From assembly GCA_036924835.1 (NCBI GenBank), contig JBAGRR010000001.1, positions 5,719,001-5,783,000 of the forward strand: a stretch of 64,000 nucleotides of DNA, written 5' to 3'. The position numbers and the translations under genes were made by a program. The DNA comes from Nitrobacteraceae bacterium AZCC 1564 (GTDB lineage: Bacteria; Pseudomonadota; Alphaproteobacteria; Rhizobiales; Xanthobacteraceae). Shown here in pieces: positions 19,514-28,838 of this stretch (its first letter is position 1; each line of letters starts with the position of its first letter). Under the pieces are notes generated by a model, which was not told the origin of the DNA, searched no databases, and worked only from the letters and a program-made list of their open reading frames with translations.

Positions 19514-20443
19514 ATGATCGGGCAATCAGTCGCGCAAATGAACACGCTTTCCAACTCTTCGTCATCAGAATCCATTGCTGCACGTGCGGCGCCGGCGATC
19601 TTCGTGCTGCTGTGGAGCACCGGCTTCATCGGCACGAAATACGTGTTGGGCGGCGCCGAGCCGCTGACCTATCTCACCACGCGGATGATCTTCGTCGTCT
19701 TGCTGATGGCGATCATCGCGGTCATCACTCGGCCGAAATGGCCGGACCGGGCAGGGGTGATCCACAGCGCCGTCGCAGGACTGCTGGTGCATGGCTTTTA
19801 TCTCGGCGGCACGTCGGTCGCGATTTTTCATTCGGTGCCTGCAGGACTCTCTGCGCTCATTCCGGGGCTGCAGCCGATCCTCACATCCACACTAGCCAAC
19901 CGCTGGCTCGGCGAACGCGTCACGCCGCTACAATGGACGGGGCTGCTGCTCGGCCTCGCGGGGACGCTTCTCGTTCTGCACAATCGCTCGACGTCCGGTG
20001 CTGAAGGCTGGGGATGGCTTGCATCCGGTGTGTCGCTGCTCAGCATCACTTTGGGTACGCTTTATCAGAAGCGGTTTTGCAGCGGGATCGACTGGCGCGC
20101 AGGCAATCTGATTCAGTTCACCTCAGCAGGCGTGCTGTTCGCAGTCGGCGCATGGCTGTTCGAGACGCGGGTGATCGAATGGAGCCAGCAGTACATCCTC
20201 GCCCTGATGTGGCTCGTGGTGGTGTTGTCGGTGGGATCGATCGGATTGCTGTACTGGCTCATCCGCCGCTCGGCGGCCACCAGCGTGGCGAGCCTGTTCT
20301 ATCTGGTCCCGGGCGTGACCGCGCTGATGGCGTATCTGCTGTTCGACGAACGGTTGGATGCCATTGCGATTGCCGGAATGGTGATCTGCGCGACTGCCGT
20401 TCTGCTAGTGAACAAGAGCAAGGCTCCGGGGCGAACGAGCTAA
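19514..20443 (+). CDS. EamA-type (DMT superfamily) small-molecule exporter
   Basis: A 309-residue membrane protein with ten predicted helices in two EamA repeats: residues about 24-150 (ILLWSTGFIGTKYVLGG..., GLQPILTSTLANRWLGERV) and 165-300 (SLFYLVPGVTALMAYLLFDERL). DMT/EamA proteins mostly export amino acids or other small metabolites, and the substrate here cannot be told. ATGs at 19514 and 19538 are both possible, with no clear ribosome-binding site. It is divergent from frmA and ends before a strong terminator shared with the peroxiredoxin gene. Confidence 0.85.
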   Translation: MIGQSVAQMNTLSNSSSSESIAARAAPAIFVLLWSTGFIGTKYVLGGAEPLTYLTTRMIFVVLLMAIIAVITRPKWPDRAGVIHSAVAGLLVHGFYLGGTSVAIFHSVPAGLSALIPGLQPILTSTLANRWLGERVTPLQWTGLLLGLAGTLLVLHNRSTSGAEGWGWLASGVSLLSITLGTLYQKRFCSGIDWRAGNLIQFTSAGVLFAVGAWLFETRVIEWSQQYILALMWLVVVLSVGSIGLLYWLIRRSAATSVASLFYLVPGVTALMAYLLFDERLDAIAIAGMVICATAVLLVNKSKAPGRTS

Positions 20444-20504
20444 TCGCTGCGGGTCTCCTCATAAGCCGCAAGCGCTCGTCCGCACGCGGCTTTGTGATCG
20501 CAAA

Positions 20505-20535
20505 TAAAAAAGGGGCGCGTGACGCGCCCCTTTTG
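20505..20535. terminator. Bidirectional rho-independent terminator
   Basis: AAAAAGGGGCGCGT and GACGCGCCCCTTTT form a nearly perfect GC-rich hairpin with an A-run on one side and a T-run on the other, so it can work in both directions. It lies between the convergent exporter (stop at 20443) and peroxiredoxin (stop at 20557). Confidence 0.9.
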
Positions 20536-20556
20536 TTTCCGAAGAAGTGATGCCGT

Positions 20557-21216
20557 TTACTTCGGCTGCGGAACGATCCGGATGTAAGGCTTGGGGGCCT
20601 TCCAGCCACCCGGATAGATCGTCTTGGCTTCGTCATCGGAGACTGAGCCCGCGATGATCACGTCTTCGCCTTGCTTCCAGTCGGCGGGCGTCGACACGCG
20701 GTGCTTGGCTGTAAGCTGCAGCGAGTCGATGACGCGCAGGATTTCATCGAAGTTGCGTCCGGTGGTCATCGGATAGACCAGGAGCAGCTTGATCTTCTTG
20801 TCGGGGCCAATGATGAAGACGTTCCGCACGGTGGCATTGTCGTTGGCCGTCCGGCCAGTCGCATCGCCGGCAGTGTCGGCGGGCAGCATGTTGTAGAGCT
20901 TGGAAACCTTGAGATCGGTATCGCCGATCATCGGATAGTTGGGGGCGTAGCCCTGAGTCTCCTTGATGTCGTCGGCCCACTTCTCGTGGTTGGCCACAGG
21001 GTCGACACTCAATCCAATCAGCTTGACGCCGCGCTTGTCGTATTCAGGCTTCATGCGCGCGAGCACACCAAGCTCGGTGGTGCAGACGGGTGTGAAATCC
21101 TTCGGATGCGAGAACAGCAGAGCCCAGCTATTGCCGATCCAGTCATGAAAGCGGATGCGTCCCTCGGTGGTGTCTGCTTCGAAGTCGGGGGCGACCGCGC
21201 CGATCTGAAGTGTCAT
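20557..21216 (-). CDS. 1-Cys (Prx6-type) peroxiredoxin
   Basis: A 219-residue thiol peroxidase that reduces hydrogen peroxide and alkyl hydroperoxides. The peroxidatic Cys45 lies in SHPKDFTPVCTTELG. The long C-terminal domain (DWKQGEDVIIAGSVSDDEA...PYIRIVPQPK) is typical of the Prx6 subfamily, and no resolving Cys is seen, which supports the 1-Cys mechanism. There is no signal peptide, so it acts in the cytoplasm. It is a single gene with its own upstream region of almost 400 bp and a terminator shared with the exporter. Confidence 0.93.
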   Translation of the reverse strand: MTLQIGAVAPDFEADTTEGRIRFHDWIGNSWALLFSHPKDFTPVCTTELGVLARMKPEYDKRGVKLIGLSVDPVANHEKWADDIKETQGYAPNYPMIGDTDLKVSKLYNMLPADTAGDATGRTANDNATVRNVFIIGPDKKIKLLLVYPMTTGRNFDEILRVIDSLQLTAKHRVSTPADWKQGEDVIIAGSVSDDEAKTIYPGGWKAPKPYIRIVPQPK

Positions 21217-21595
21217 AGTCTTGCCTCACAGGTTTACGGTGACAAAGTAATTCGACCAAAAGCATATAACGAGCGAGCGGCCAGAGCGGAACGGGGGCGA
21301 CAAAAGGACAAGATTTTTCCTCGTCCGGGAAAGCATACGAAATCCTGTTCTGTCCTTTGCTTGATCGCGAAAAGTTGTGTCTGCAGCCTTTTCTTTCACG
21401 TTTCCGGGATGCCCCGAATTTGACGTTGAGGCGCCTAAACGCCGCCGAGTCACACTGCCAATTCCATGAACCTTGCGGACGTCGGCTGCGACCAATCTGC
21501 AACATTAACGATGAATGTGACTCAAGCTCTCGTCGTTAAGGCTTCGTTCACGTCCGGCATGGAAATGCTTGGGCACCCATCAAGAGAAAAGTAAC
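21217..21595. other. Divergent intergenic region between peroxiredoxin and a hypothetical gene
   Basis: About 380 bp. It must contain two divergent promoters. I see no coding potential, no OxyR-like palindrome clear enough to name, and no repeat. Confidence 0.4.
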
Positions 21596-22186
21596 ATGTC
21601 TGCCCCGTCGAGTTCCACCACCAATCTCTCCGATCTGATTCGTGACGTCGAAACGTCCGCAAGTGCGGACCGCGATCTTGCGGCCCGAGCGCTTGGTATT
21701 GTCCGTGATGGCGTTATCACGGGCGAGGGACCTACCACTGAAGGCCGTGTTCACTTCTCACGCGCCATCGATGCCGTGGACGTCGCATGGTGCATGCGCA
21801 TCCTGAACGGGATAGCGATTGCTAACCTCCCGGTCAGCCGGGCGGAGGCCGAAGCCCTGTTCGAGATCAATGAGGCTGCCTCGGAGCGCAACGACGATGG
21901 CCGTTTCGACGACCTGTTCGCGAAGGCGATCGTGCATCACGCCGCGTCAGCGTCCGGCTTGCCCGTGCCGCCGCGTTCGGTCGCGCTGTCGCCGGAGACC
22001 GCCATTGAGAGCTGGGCGCCCACCCATGCGATCGGCGTCAATATCGAAGTGCTTGAATGGATCGCAGCCCAGATGCGCGGTAAGCGCCGCAGCAACCGCA
22101 AGCTGATGGCGCTGGTCGCGACGCTGGTCGGCGCCGCGACACTGCCGTTAGTGGCATTGCCAAACGTCTTCGACCTCGGAATGTAA
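21596..22186 (+). CDS. Hypothetical protein with C-terminal membrane anchor
   Basis: A 196-residue protein starting MSAPSSSTTNLSDLIRDVE; a TTG 27 nt upstream in frame is less likely. The body is acidic and helical, with a repeated alanine pattern and VPPRSVALSPETAIESWAPTHAIG near residue 125. One hydrophobic segment lies close to the end (about 172-190, LMALVATLVGAATLPLVAL) after a basic KRRSNRK stretch, which suggests a tail-anchored inner-membrane protein facing the cytoplasm. I do not recognise a family. It is followed at once by a strong terminator. Confidence 0.65.
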   Translation: MSAPSSSTTNLSDLIRDVETSASADRDLAARALGIVRDGVITGEGPTTEGRVHFSRAIDAVDVAWCMRILNGIAIANLPVSRAEAEALFEINEAASERNDDGRFDDLFAKAIVHHAASASGLPVPPRSVALSPETAIESWAPTHAIGVNIEVLEWIAAQMRGKRRSNRKLMALVATLVGAATLPLVALPNVFDLGM

Positions 22187-22197
22187 GTCCCAAAGTC

Positions 22198-22240
22198 AAA
22201 AAGCCTCGGTTCTGAGACATCAGAACCGAGGCTTTTATTT
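22198..22240 (+). terminator. Rho-independent terminator
   Basis: AAAAAGCCTCGGTTCTGA, loop, TCAGAACCGAGGCTTTTATT is a perfect 13-bp GC-rich stem followed by a T-rich tract. It lies 12 bp after the stop of the hypothetical gene at 22186. The A-run on the left lets it also serve the convergent phosphatase gene (stop at 22286). Confidence 0.92.
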
Positions 22241-22285
22241 TGACGCGTTTTCTTCACGCCGAAAACGCTCTTAGGTCGGCAGGCG

Positions 22286-24136
22286 TTATTTCACGCCTGC
22301 CCTCTTGGTCGCTTCAAGTCCGACCGTCCGTCCCGGGAATCCCGCCACATCGAAGTAGCGCTGTTCCAGCACGCGCTGGAATTGCAGCACCGTGCGCAGG
22401 CCATTGGCGTCCGGCTTGGAGGAGAGGGTGCGGGTGTAAGCCTTCGGCGTCGCACCATTGGGCATCGCTTCCGTCATCACACGGCCGATCAGCTTGCCAT
22501 TAGCCTTGCGGCTGAGGCCAAGCAGCCTCGCTGCCGTCATGCCGACGTCGGCGTTGCTCACCGGAAGCGGGTCGACGAAGCCGGCTTTGAAGTCCGGTCC
22601 CATCGCCGCCATGAAGTTCATGGTGTCGCCGCGGCTGAAGCTGCCGTGCATGCCCTGACCCTGACGAAGCACCGTATCGGCGACTTCAACCGAGCACAGC
22701 ACCGGCTCGTCGCAGCCGACCGCATAGGAGCGGAAGTTGACGACGATGGAGGGGTGAGGTGTGACCGCGCGGCCGTTCAGGTTGAGGGCGGACATTGGCA
22801 GCGTGCCGGGGAAGCGCCCGAGGTAGTCATCGACGAAGATGCCGCTGACATAGTCCTGCTCGAGCAGCGCCTTGACAGTGCGGCCCGCAAGCTTGCGGTC
22901 GTTGCTCGGAATATAGATCAGGTCGGAGCCGCCGTTGGTGGCGATCACCATCTCGGGCTTCGTCGGGCCCTTTCCGAGAACGCCATTGCCGGCCTTCGGA
23001 TAGGCGTTCTCACCGACGCGGGCATTCTTGTCGTTCGGATCGAACAGCGGCATGCCGAGCGCCTTTGACAGATCAAGCGCGAGGAAGCCGAGGGGGAGGA
23101 AGCCTTCCGGCGTGTCGGGATAGGTGCCCTTCACCGACGGGCTGGACTTGCTCTCCTTCGAGATCGTCGAGAAGCCATGGTCGGCGGAAACGATGATGTT
23201 GGTCGAAGCCGAGAGGCCGAGATCGTCAAGCGCCTTGCGGAGCTGCGCGAGGTTGTTGTCGGCGTTCTTGATCGCGGCGAGGGAGGCGGGTCCGTTGATG
23301 CCGGGCGTCAGCGCGTTCAGGCTGTCGCCCTGGTTGTGCTGAGTGCCGTCCGGATCACGTGACCAGAACACTAGCACGAACGGCTTGTTGCGCGCCTTGA
23401 ACATCGGTAGCACCACCTTGCTGGCGACGTCGGCGAAGTAAGCCTGCTGGTCAACGTTGGCGACCACCGTGCCCGGCGTCTTTGCATCACCAGCCTTGCC
23501 GTTGTCGCCGCGTCCGGGTGCTTTGAGGGGCAAGTTTGCCGCGTTGAGCGCGGCCTTCATCTCGTCGGACAGCGGAATGCCGATCAGCTTGCCTTCCTTG
23601 TCGAGCGCGCCGGTCTGGTCATCGATGGTGATGGTTTTGGTTCCGGTGCGTTCGGTGTGGTCGAACAGCAGCGTTGGACCAAGCTTGCCGACGGCGGCGG
23701 TGCTGAAGCCTGCCTCGCGCGCGGCCTTCAACAGGGCTTCTTCATCAAGGTAGTCGCCGCCAAACTGCTCGTCGACGTCGCGGAGAACCTGGTCGTGTTC
23801 AAGGAAGGGCACGACGCTGCCGTTCTGGGCAGCGACGGGATGTCCGGTGTAGATCGAGTTGCTGAAAGTGCCGGTGTCGCCGAGATAGTGGCCTGTGGAC
23901 ATGCCGGAGGCGTTCGCCATCGTGAACGTCGGGAACAGGGAGTGAGAATTCTTGAAATTTACGCCTTTGTCGCGAATTTCGGCCATGGCTGGTGCGGTTT
24001 CGGAGGTGACCTTGAGCGCGCGTAGGCCGTCTGGAACGAACAGAATCAGGTTGCGAGGCTGGTTGTTTTGGGCGAAAGCCATGGAAGACGATAACGCCAG
24101 AAAAATGAGGGAAACGACCGGAATGGTGCGGCGCAT
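22286..24136 (-). CDS. Periplasmic alkaline-phosphatase-superfamily (nucleotide pyrophosphatase/phosphodiesterase) protein
   Basis: A 616-residue protein starting MRRTIPVVSLIFLALSSSMAFA, a Sec signal peptide. The frame continues to 24322 through a repeat, which is not coding. Metal and nucleophile motifs of the superfamily are visible: ILFVPDGLRA (first Asp), FPTFTMANASGMSTGH (nucleophile Thr), WSRDPDGTQHNQGDS (Asp and His) and IVSADHGFSTI (Asp-His). It should hydrolyse phosphodiester or pyrophosphate bonds in the periplasm; the substrate is not predictable. It is a single gene, with a B-A repeat doublet upstream and a shared terminator downstream. Confidence 0.88.
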   Translation of the reverse strand: MRRTIPVVSLIFLALSSSMAFAQNNQPRNLILFVPDGLRALKVTSETAPAMAEIRDKGVNFKNSHSLFPTFTMANASGMSTGHYLGDTGTFSNSIYTGHPVAAQNGSVVPFLEHDQVLRDVDEQFGGDYLDEEALLKAAREAGFSTAAVGKLGPTLLFDHTERTGTKTITIDDQTGALDKEGKLIGIPLSDEMKAALNAANLPLKAPGRGDNGKAGDAKTPGTVVANVDQQAYFADVASKVVLPMFKARNKPFVLVFWSRDPDGTQHNQGDSLNALTPGINGPASLAAIKNADNNLAQLRKALDDLGLSASTNIIVSADHGFSTISKESKSSPSVKGTYPDTPEGFLPLGFLALDLSKALGMPLFDPNDKNARVGENAYPKAGNGVLGKGPTKPEMVIATNGGSDLIYIPSNDRKLAGRTVKALLEQDYVSGIFVDDYLGRFPGTLPMSALNLNGRAVTPHPSIVVNFRSYAVGCDEPVLCSVEVADTVLRQGQGMHGSFSRGDTMNFMAAMGPDFKAGFVDPLPVSNADVGMTAARLLGLSRKANGKLIGRVMTEAMPNGATPKAYTRTLSSKPDANGLRTVLQFQRVLEQRYFDVAGFPGRTVGLEATKRAGVK

Positions 24137-24275
24137 AAGGGACTCGCTTTTGATAGATGGGCTAACAAGCAGTGCAGCTATGCCGAACGGTATGCTGGTG
24201 TAGTTTTTGTCTGCGACAGAATTGTTACAACCCGCCGCGCATGCCAGATTGCTCCCGCCCGAATTTGGCAAGCCG

Positions 24276-24442
24276 CTAGTGTCCCGAATCCAAAGTTCGC
24301 CTGGCAGCGCGGCACGCTCCATAGCGAACTTTGGATTCGAAAGGACACTAGCAAACCTATAATTCTAGTGTGGTTTAGGTTCAGAAGTTCGCTGAAAGGA
24401 CTCGCAGCAAAAGTGGAGCGAACTTCTGAACCACCACACTAG
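24276..24442. repeat. CTAG-hairpin doublet, types B and A (inverted orientation)
   Basis: B at 24276-24351 and A at 24365-24442, separated by 13 bp (CAAACCTATAATT). The order and the loop sequences are the reverse complement of the doublet at 3311-3476. That shows the doublet, not the single hairpin, is the oriented unit. It lies between the divergent phosphatase and carboxylase genes, ending 35 bp before the latter's ATG. Confidence 0.9.
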
Positions 24443-24477
24443 CCCGCCCTCGACATAAACAGATCAAGAAATAAAGC

Positions 24478-26493
24478 ATGTTCAAAAAGATCCTGATCGC
24501 AAATCGCGGCGAAATCGCCTGCCGTGTCATCAAGACCGCGCGTCGTATGGGTATCAAGACGGTTGCCGTGTACTCGGAAGCCGATCGGGATGCGCTTCAC
24601 GTCGAGATGGCCGACGAAGCGGTTTTCATCGGGCCGCCGCAGGCTGCCGAAAGCTATCTGGTGATCGACAAGATCGTCGAAGCCTGCCGCCAGACCGGCG
24701 CGGAAGCCGTCCATCCAGGCTACGGATTTCTCTCGGAGCGTGAAGCTTTCCCGCGCGCGTTGGCTGCGGCCGGCATCGTTTTCATCGGCCCGAATCCGGA
24801 CGCCATCGCCGCGATGGGCGACAAGATCGAATCCAAGAAGGCGGCCGCCAAGGCGAAGGTCTCTACAGTGCCGGGACACCTCGGTGTGATCGAGGATGAC
24901 TCTCATGCCGTGAAGATCGCCGAGGAGATCGGCTATCCGGTGATGATCAAGGCGTCCGCTGGCGGCGGCGGCAAGGGCATGCGCATCGCGCACTCGAAAG
25001 CCGAGGTCGCAGAAGGCTTCAACCTCGCCAAGGCCGAGGCTAAATCGTCGTTCGGCGATGATCGCGTCTTCATCGAGAAGTTCATCGTCGATCCGCGGCA
25101 CATCGAAATCCAGGTGCTCGGCGACAAGCACGGCAACGTGATCTATCTCGGCGAACGCGAGTGTTCGATCCAACGCCGCAACCAGAAGGTGATCGAGGAA
25201 GCTCCGTCGCCACTGCTCGACGAGGCCACCCGCCGCAAGATGGGCGAGCAGGCGGTCGCGCTGGCCAAGGCCGTGCATTACGATTCCGCCGGTACGGTCG
25301 AATTCGTCGCAGGGCAGGACAAGAGCTTCTACTTCCTCGAAATGAACACGCGTCTGCAGGTCGAGCATCCAGTGACGGAGCTCGTGACCGGCATCGATCT
25401 TGTGGAGCAGATGATCCGCGTCGCGGCCGGCGAAAAGCTGGCAATCGCGCAGAAGGATGTAACGCTCACCGGCTGGGCCGTTGAATCCCGCGTGTATGCC
25501 GAAGATCCGTTCCGCAACTTCCTTCCTTCGGTCGGACGTCTTGTGAAGTATCGTCCGCCTGCGGAGACCAAAATCGATGACATCACGCTGCGCAACGACA
25601 CCGGTGTGCAGGAGGGCGGCGAGATCTCGATCTACTACGATCCGATGATCGCCAAGCTGGTGACGCATGCACCGTCGCGTGCCGCAGCCATCGAAGCGCA
25701 GTCGCATGCGCTCGATGCGTTCTACGTCGACGGTATTCGGCACAACATCCCGTTCCTCTCGGCGCTGATGCACCATCCGCGCTGGCGCGCGGGCAACCTG
25801 TCGACGGGCTTCATTGCCGAGGAATTCCCCAAGGGCTTCGGTCCGCGCGCGCCTGAAGGCGATGTCGCCCTTCGGATCGCAGCGGTAGGGGCCGCCGTCG
25901 ATCACATTCTGGGTGAGCGCAAGCGGCAGATCTCCGGCCAATTGAAGGGCCGCGCGGTGTCGCGTGAACGCCGTCGTGCCGTTTGGCTTGATCGCAGTGA
26001 ACTCACGCTCGAAGTGGGGCGCGAAGGCGACGGGATTGCGGTCCGCTTCATGGGTACGGACGGAGAGCTTGGCCAGCCGGTTGAACTGGTGTCGAACTGG
26101 ACGCCGGGTGATGTGGTCTGGCAGGGCTCGGTCGGTGGTCATCCGACGGCAGTGCAGGTGCGGCAGATGCCGAACGGCTTCCGCCTCGCATATCAGGGCT
26201 ATGAAGTGCCGGTGCAGGTCTATACCGAGACCGAAGCTGCGGCCGCGCGCCTGATGCCGGTGGGATCGCAAGCCGACTCTGGCAAGAAGGTGCTGTGCCC
26301 GATGCCGGGCCTCGTCGTGTCCATTGCCGTCAACGAAGGGCAGGAGGTGAAGGCGGGTGAAACGCTCGCCGTCATCGAGGCGATGAAGATGCAGAACGTG
26401 CTGCGCGCCGAGCGCGACGGTACCGTGAAGAAGATCCATGCGGCAGCCGGCGCTACGCTGGCGGTCGATGCGCTGATCCTCGAATTCGCGTGA
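24478..26493 (+). CDS. pccA: Acetyl/propionyl-CoA carboxylase biotin-carboxylase subunit (alpha)
   Basis: The 671-residue fused biotin carboxylase and biotin carrier starts MFKKILIANRGEIACRVI. Biotin carboxylase N domain, ATP-grasp with SAGGGGKGMR (about 160-170), and FLEMNTRLQVEHPVTE are followed by the BT linker domain and a C-terminal biotinyl domain with EAMKM (biotinylated Lys637). It carboxylates biotin and passes CO2 to a partner carboxyltransferase, most likely propionyl-CoA carboxylase beta, which is not in this window. Propionyl-CoA is more likely than other acyl-CoAs by family, but not proven. It is followed after 7 bp by the oxaloacetate decarboxylase gene, suggesting one transcript. 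Confidence 0.92.
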   Translation: MFKKILIANRGEIACRVIKTARRMGIKTVAVYSEADRDALHVEMADEAVFIGPPQAAESYLVIDKIVEACRQTGAEAVHPGYGFLSEREAFPRALAAAGIVFIGPNPDAIAAMGDKIESKKAAAKAKVSTVPGHLGVIEDDSHAVKIAEEIGYPVMIKASAGGGGKGMRIAHSKAEVAEGFNLAKAEAKSSFGDDRVFIEKFIVDPRHIEIQVLGDKHGNVIYLGERECSIQRRNQKVIEEAPSPLLDEATRRKMGEQAVALAKAVHYDSAGTVEFVAGQDKSFYFLEMNTRLQVEHPVTELVTGIDLVEQMIRVAAGEKLAIAQKDVTLTGWAVESRVYAEDPFRNFLPSVGRLVKYRPPAETKIDDITLRNDTGVQEGGEISIYYDPMIAKLVTHAPSRAAAIEAQSHALDAFYVDGIRHNIPFLSALMHHPRWRAGNLSTGFIAEEFPKGFGPRAPEGDVALRIAAVGAAVDHILGERKRQISGQLKGRAVSRERRRAVWLDRSELTLEVGREGDGIAVRFMGTDGELGQPVELVSNWTPGDVVWQGSVGGHPTAVQVRQMPNGFRLAYQGYEVPVQVYTETEAAAARLMPVGSQADSGKKVLCPMPGLVVSIAVNEGQEVKAGETLAVIEAMKMQNVLRAERDGTVKKIHAAAGATLAVDALILEFA

Positions 26494-26500
26494 GGCCCTG

Positions 26501-27367
26501 ATGGTCCCGAAGCAAAAGCGCGAAGCGTTTCGGGCCATCCTGACCGGCGACAACGTCATCCGCCCAGGCTCTGTCTATGATCCGATCTCGGCGCGGATTG
26601 CCGAAGATCTCGGTTTTGAATTGGGCTTGCTGGGCGGATCGGCTGCGTCGCTGACGATCCTGGGCGATCCTGATCTGCTGCTCATCACACTGTCTGAACT
26701 GGCTGAGCAGGCGCGGCGGATTTGCCGTGCCGGCAACATCCCCGTGCTGGTCGATGCCGACCATGGCTACGGCAATGCGCTCAACGTTCGCCGCACCGTG
26801 CAGGAGCTCGAGGCGGCTGGCGTCGCGGGCTTGACGATCGAAGACACGCTGTTGCCGCAGGCTTTTGGGGAGGCGAAGCCGCAGTTGATCTCTCTTGATG
26901 AGGGTGTCGGCAAGATGAAAGCGGCGCTCGGCGGGCGTCTCGATCCATCTCTCGTCATTGTCGGCCGTACCGGTGCGGCTTCGATCTCAAACATTGATGA
27001 CGCTGTCGCACGCGCCAAGGCTTACGAGGCCGCGGGTGTCGATGCGCTGTTCTTCACCGGCGTGAAGACCCGCGCCGAGCTGAACGCGATCGCGTCGGCC
27101 ACGACGTTGCCCATTATTCTTGGCAGCTTTGATGGCGAACTGTCCGACACGGTGTTCCTCGGCATTCACCGCGTCCGTGTCGCCAATCAGGGGCATGCAC
27201 CGATCGCGGCTGCAACGCAGGCTGTGTACGAGACCTTGAAGACGCTGCGTGAGGGCGTGTCGCCCAAGGAGCTGAAAGGACTGCCGGCTGCAGAACTGAC
27301 CAACCGCGTGATGCGTGAGGCAGATGTCAAAGCGCGCAGCGCGGAAGTCCTGGGGCTGAAACGTTAA
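26501..27367 (+). CDS. Oxaloacetate decarboxylase, isocitrate lyase/PEP mutase family
   Basis: A 288-residue TIM-barrel enzyme with the superfamily pattern: RPGSVYDPISARIAEDLGFE (substrate loop), PVLVDADHGYGNALN (metal Asp pair) and GLTIEDTLLPQ. The overall pattern matches the HAMAP-type oxaloacetate decarboxylases of Pseudomonas and Bradyrhizobium, which convert oxaloacetate to pyruvate and CO2. It lacks the isocitrate-lyase KKCGH motif. It is co-directional with pccA (7 bp) and followed by acyP (11 bp), so it is in an operon. It could balance C4 pools made from propionyl-CoA; that link is inference. Confidence 0.85.
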   Translation: MVPKQKREAFRAILTGDNVIRPGSVYDPISARIAEDLGFELGLLGGSAASLTILGDPDLLLITLSELAEQARRICRAGNIPVLVDADHGYGNALNVRRTVQELEAAGVAGLTIEDTLLPQAFGEAKPQLISLDEGVGKMKAALGGRLDPSLVIVGRTGAASISNIDDAVARAKAYEAAGVDALFFTGVKTRAELNAIASATTLPIILGSFDGELSDTVFLGIHRVRVANQGHAPIAAATQAVYETLKTLREGVSPKELKGLPAAELTNRVMREADVKARSAEVLGLKR

Positions 27368-27378
27368 GTGGGAAGACC

Positions 27379-27678
27379 ATGAGCGACATCGTCCGTCATA
27401 TCTTCGTTCGCGGCCGGGTCCAGGGTGTCGGATACCGGGCATGGGTTGAAGGCGAGGCGAGTGCACGCAACCTCGAAGGATGGGTGCGTAATCGCAGGGA
27501 TGGATCGGTGGAGGCGGTCTTTGCCGGTCCGCCGGATGTCGTGGACGCGATGGTCACGAAATGCCGGTACGGGCCCGGCACGGCGCGGGTCGATACCATC
27601 GACGACAAGATCGACGGCCGAGACGCATTGCATGCGCGTCAGCCCGGCGAGCGATTTTCCGTACTCTCCACGATTTGA
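27379..27678 (+). CDS. acyP: Acylphosphatase
   Basis: The 99-residue acylphosphatase shows the family signature near the start: [21 protein letters not shown] (active-site Arg in VQGVGYR) and, later, [15 protein letters not shown] (catalytic Asn). It hydrolyses acyl phosphates such as acetyl phosphate or carbamoyl phosphate in the cytoplasm. It is the last gene of the pccA operon. The end of the gene overlaps the 3' end of lipB on the opposite strand by 40 bp, so the two share convergent coding sequence. Confidence 0.93.
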   Translation: MSDIVRHIFVRGRVQGVGYRAWVEGEASARNLEGWVRNRRDGSVEAVFAGPPDVVDAMVTKCRYGPGTARVDTIDDKIDGRDALHARQPGERFSVLSTI

Positions 27679-28427
27679 CTGAGCGAAGTCGCCTCAGGGC
27701 GCAGCTTCACTGACGCGGTATCGGCAGGGCCGAAGATCTCATCGAACGCTTGCCGGAGCGCGACGTCGACGTCTTCCATGGTCACCGGCAAGCCGAGATC
27801 GACGAGACTCGTGACACCATAGTGCGGGTCCCCGACGCCGCAGGGTACGATGCCTGTGAAGTGGGTCAGGTCCGGCTCGACATTGATCGCAATACCGTGC
27901 AGCGAGACCCAGCGCTTTAGCCGCACGCCAATGGCGCCGATTTTGTCCTCGTGGGTGGGGCCCTTTTCAGGCCGCGCGACCCAGACGCCGACGCGGTCTT
28001 CACGCCGCTCGCCCCGGACGTTGAAGGCCGCCAGGGTCCGGATCATGAACTGCTCAAGGCTTGCCACATAGGCACGCACATCCGGCTGCCGGCGCTTGAG
28101 ATCGAGCATCAGGTAGACCACCCGCTGGCCGGGGCCGTGATAGGTGAACTGGCCGCCGCGCCCTGTGGAAAACACCGGGAAGCGGGCGTCCAGCAGGTCG
28201 CCGGCCTTGGCGCTGGTGCCGGATGTATAAAGGGGTGGGTGCTCCAGCAGCCAGACCAGTTCCGGCTCATTTCCGGCGGCGATGGCCGCCGCACGCGATT
28301 CCATCGTCTCGACAGCCTCGGGGTAGGGAACCGGGGAATTTGAGATTCGCCACTCGACGGCAGGGCCGGAACGGGCGGAAAAGGGTGTCAAAACAAGGCT
28401 TTCGCGGCCCTGCGAACTATTAACCAT
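27639..28427 (-). CDS. lipB: Octanoyl-[acyl-carrier-protein]:protein octanoyltransferase
   Basis: A 262-residue LipB that moves octanoyl from ACP to lipoyl domains, the first step of lipoate synthesis. Signature residues are [37 protein letters not shown] (catalytic Lys region) and [17 protein letters not shown] (catalytic Cys). The start is set at MVNSSQGRE (28427); a longer start at 28463 would overlap the divergent promoter region. The 3' end overlaps acyP. It is divergent from the FliN-like gene. Cytoplasmic. Confidence 0.93.
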   Translation of the reverse strand: MVNSSQGRESLVLTPFSARSGPAVEWRISNSPVPYPEAVETMESRAAAIAAGNEPELVWLLEHPPLYTSGTSAKAGDLLDARFPVFSTGRGGQFTYHGPGQRVVYLMLDLKRRQPDVRAYVASLEQFMIRTLAAFNVRGERREDRVGVWVARPEKGPTHEDKIGAIGVRLKRWVSLHGIAINVEPDLTHFTGIVPCGVGDPHYGVTSLVDLGLPVTMEDVDVALRQAFDEIFGPADTASVKLRPEATSLSQIVESTENRSPG

Positions 28428-28465
28428 TGGGTAACCATGAGTGTGATGATCTGCGGTCATCATTC

Positions 28466-28729
28466 ATGTGCGGATTCAGGATCAAAGTGGCAACCCTCGA
28501 TAACGTCTCGGTCGATTTGATGGTGGTTCTCGGAACCACGACTATGCCCGTCCACCAGGTTATGCGGCTCAGCCGCGGCGCGATCATCGAACTCGACGCC
28601 ACCGAGCAGGACGAGGTCAAGATCCACGCCAACAACCTGGCCATTGCCAGCGGCACGGTTGTGGTCAATCGCAACCGTATCGCGGTTGAAGTCAAGCAGA
28701 TGCTCCCGCGCTCGCCTGACCACAGATAG
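28466..28729 (+). CDS. FliN-like flagellar motor switch / C-ring domain protein, orphan
   Basis: An 87-residue protein (MCGFRIKVATLDNVSVDL...) that is essentially one SpoA/FliN C-terminal domain: VSVDLMVVLGTTTMPVHQVMRLSRGAIIELD, then NNLAIASGTVVVNRNRIAVEVKQML. In FliN this domain forms the base of the flagellar C-ring; related domains serve type III secretion (SctQ). There are no flagellar or secretion genes nearby, so its partner is elsewhere or it has another role. Start 28466 is the first ATG near the conserved part, and an earlier in-frame start is possible. tRNA-Leu follows downstream. Confidence 0.8.
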   Translation: MCGFRIKVATLDNVSVDLMVVLGTTTMPVHQVMRLSRGAIIELDATEQDEVKIHANNLAIASGTVVVNRNRIAVEVKQMLPRSPDHR

Positions 28730-28838
28730 TTCGCAAGGCCTGTGACAAGGTCTCTCGGAGGCCTTGTCCCACCATCTTCGATTTGTTACATGGGCGCCAC
28801 CAATACGGTCCCGGTACGAATCCGGAGCCGACTTTTCA

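Noticed and set aside
24439..26559. 706-codon minus-strand frame opposite pccA
   Set aside because: A mirror of the strong codon bias of pccA; the plus-strand product has all carboxylase motifs.
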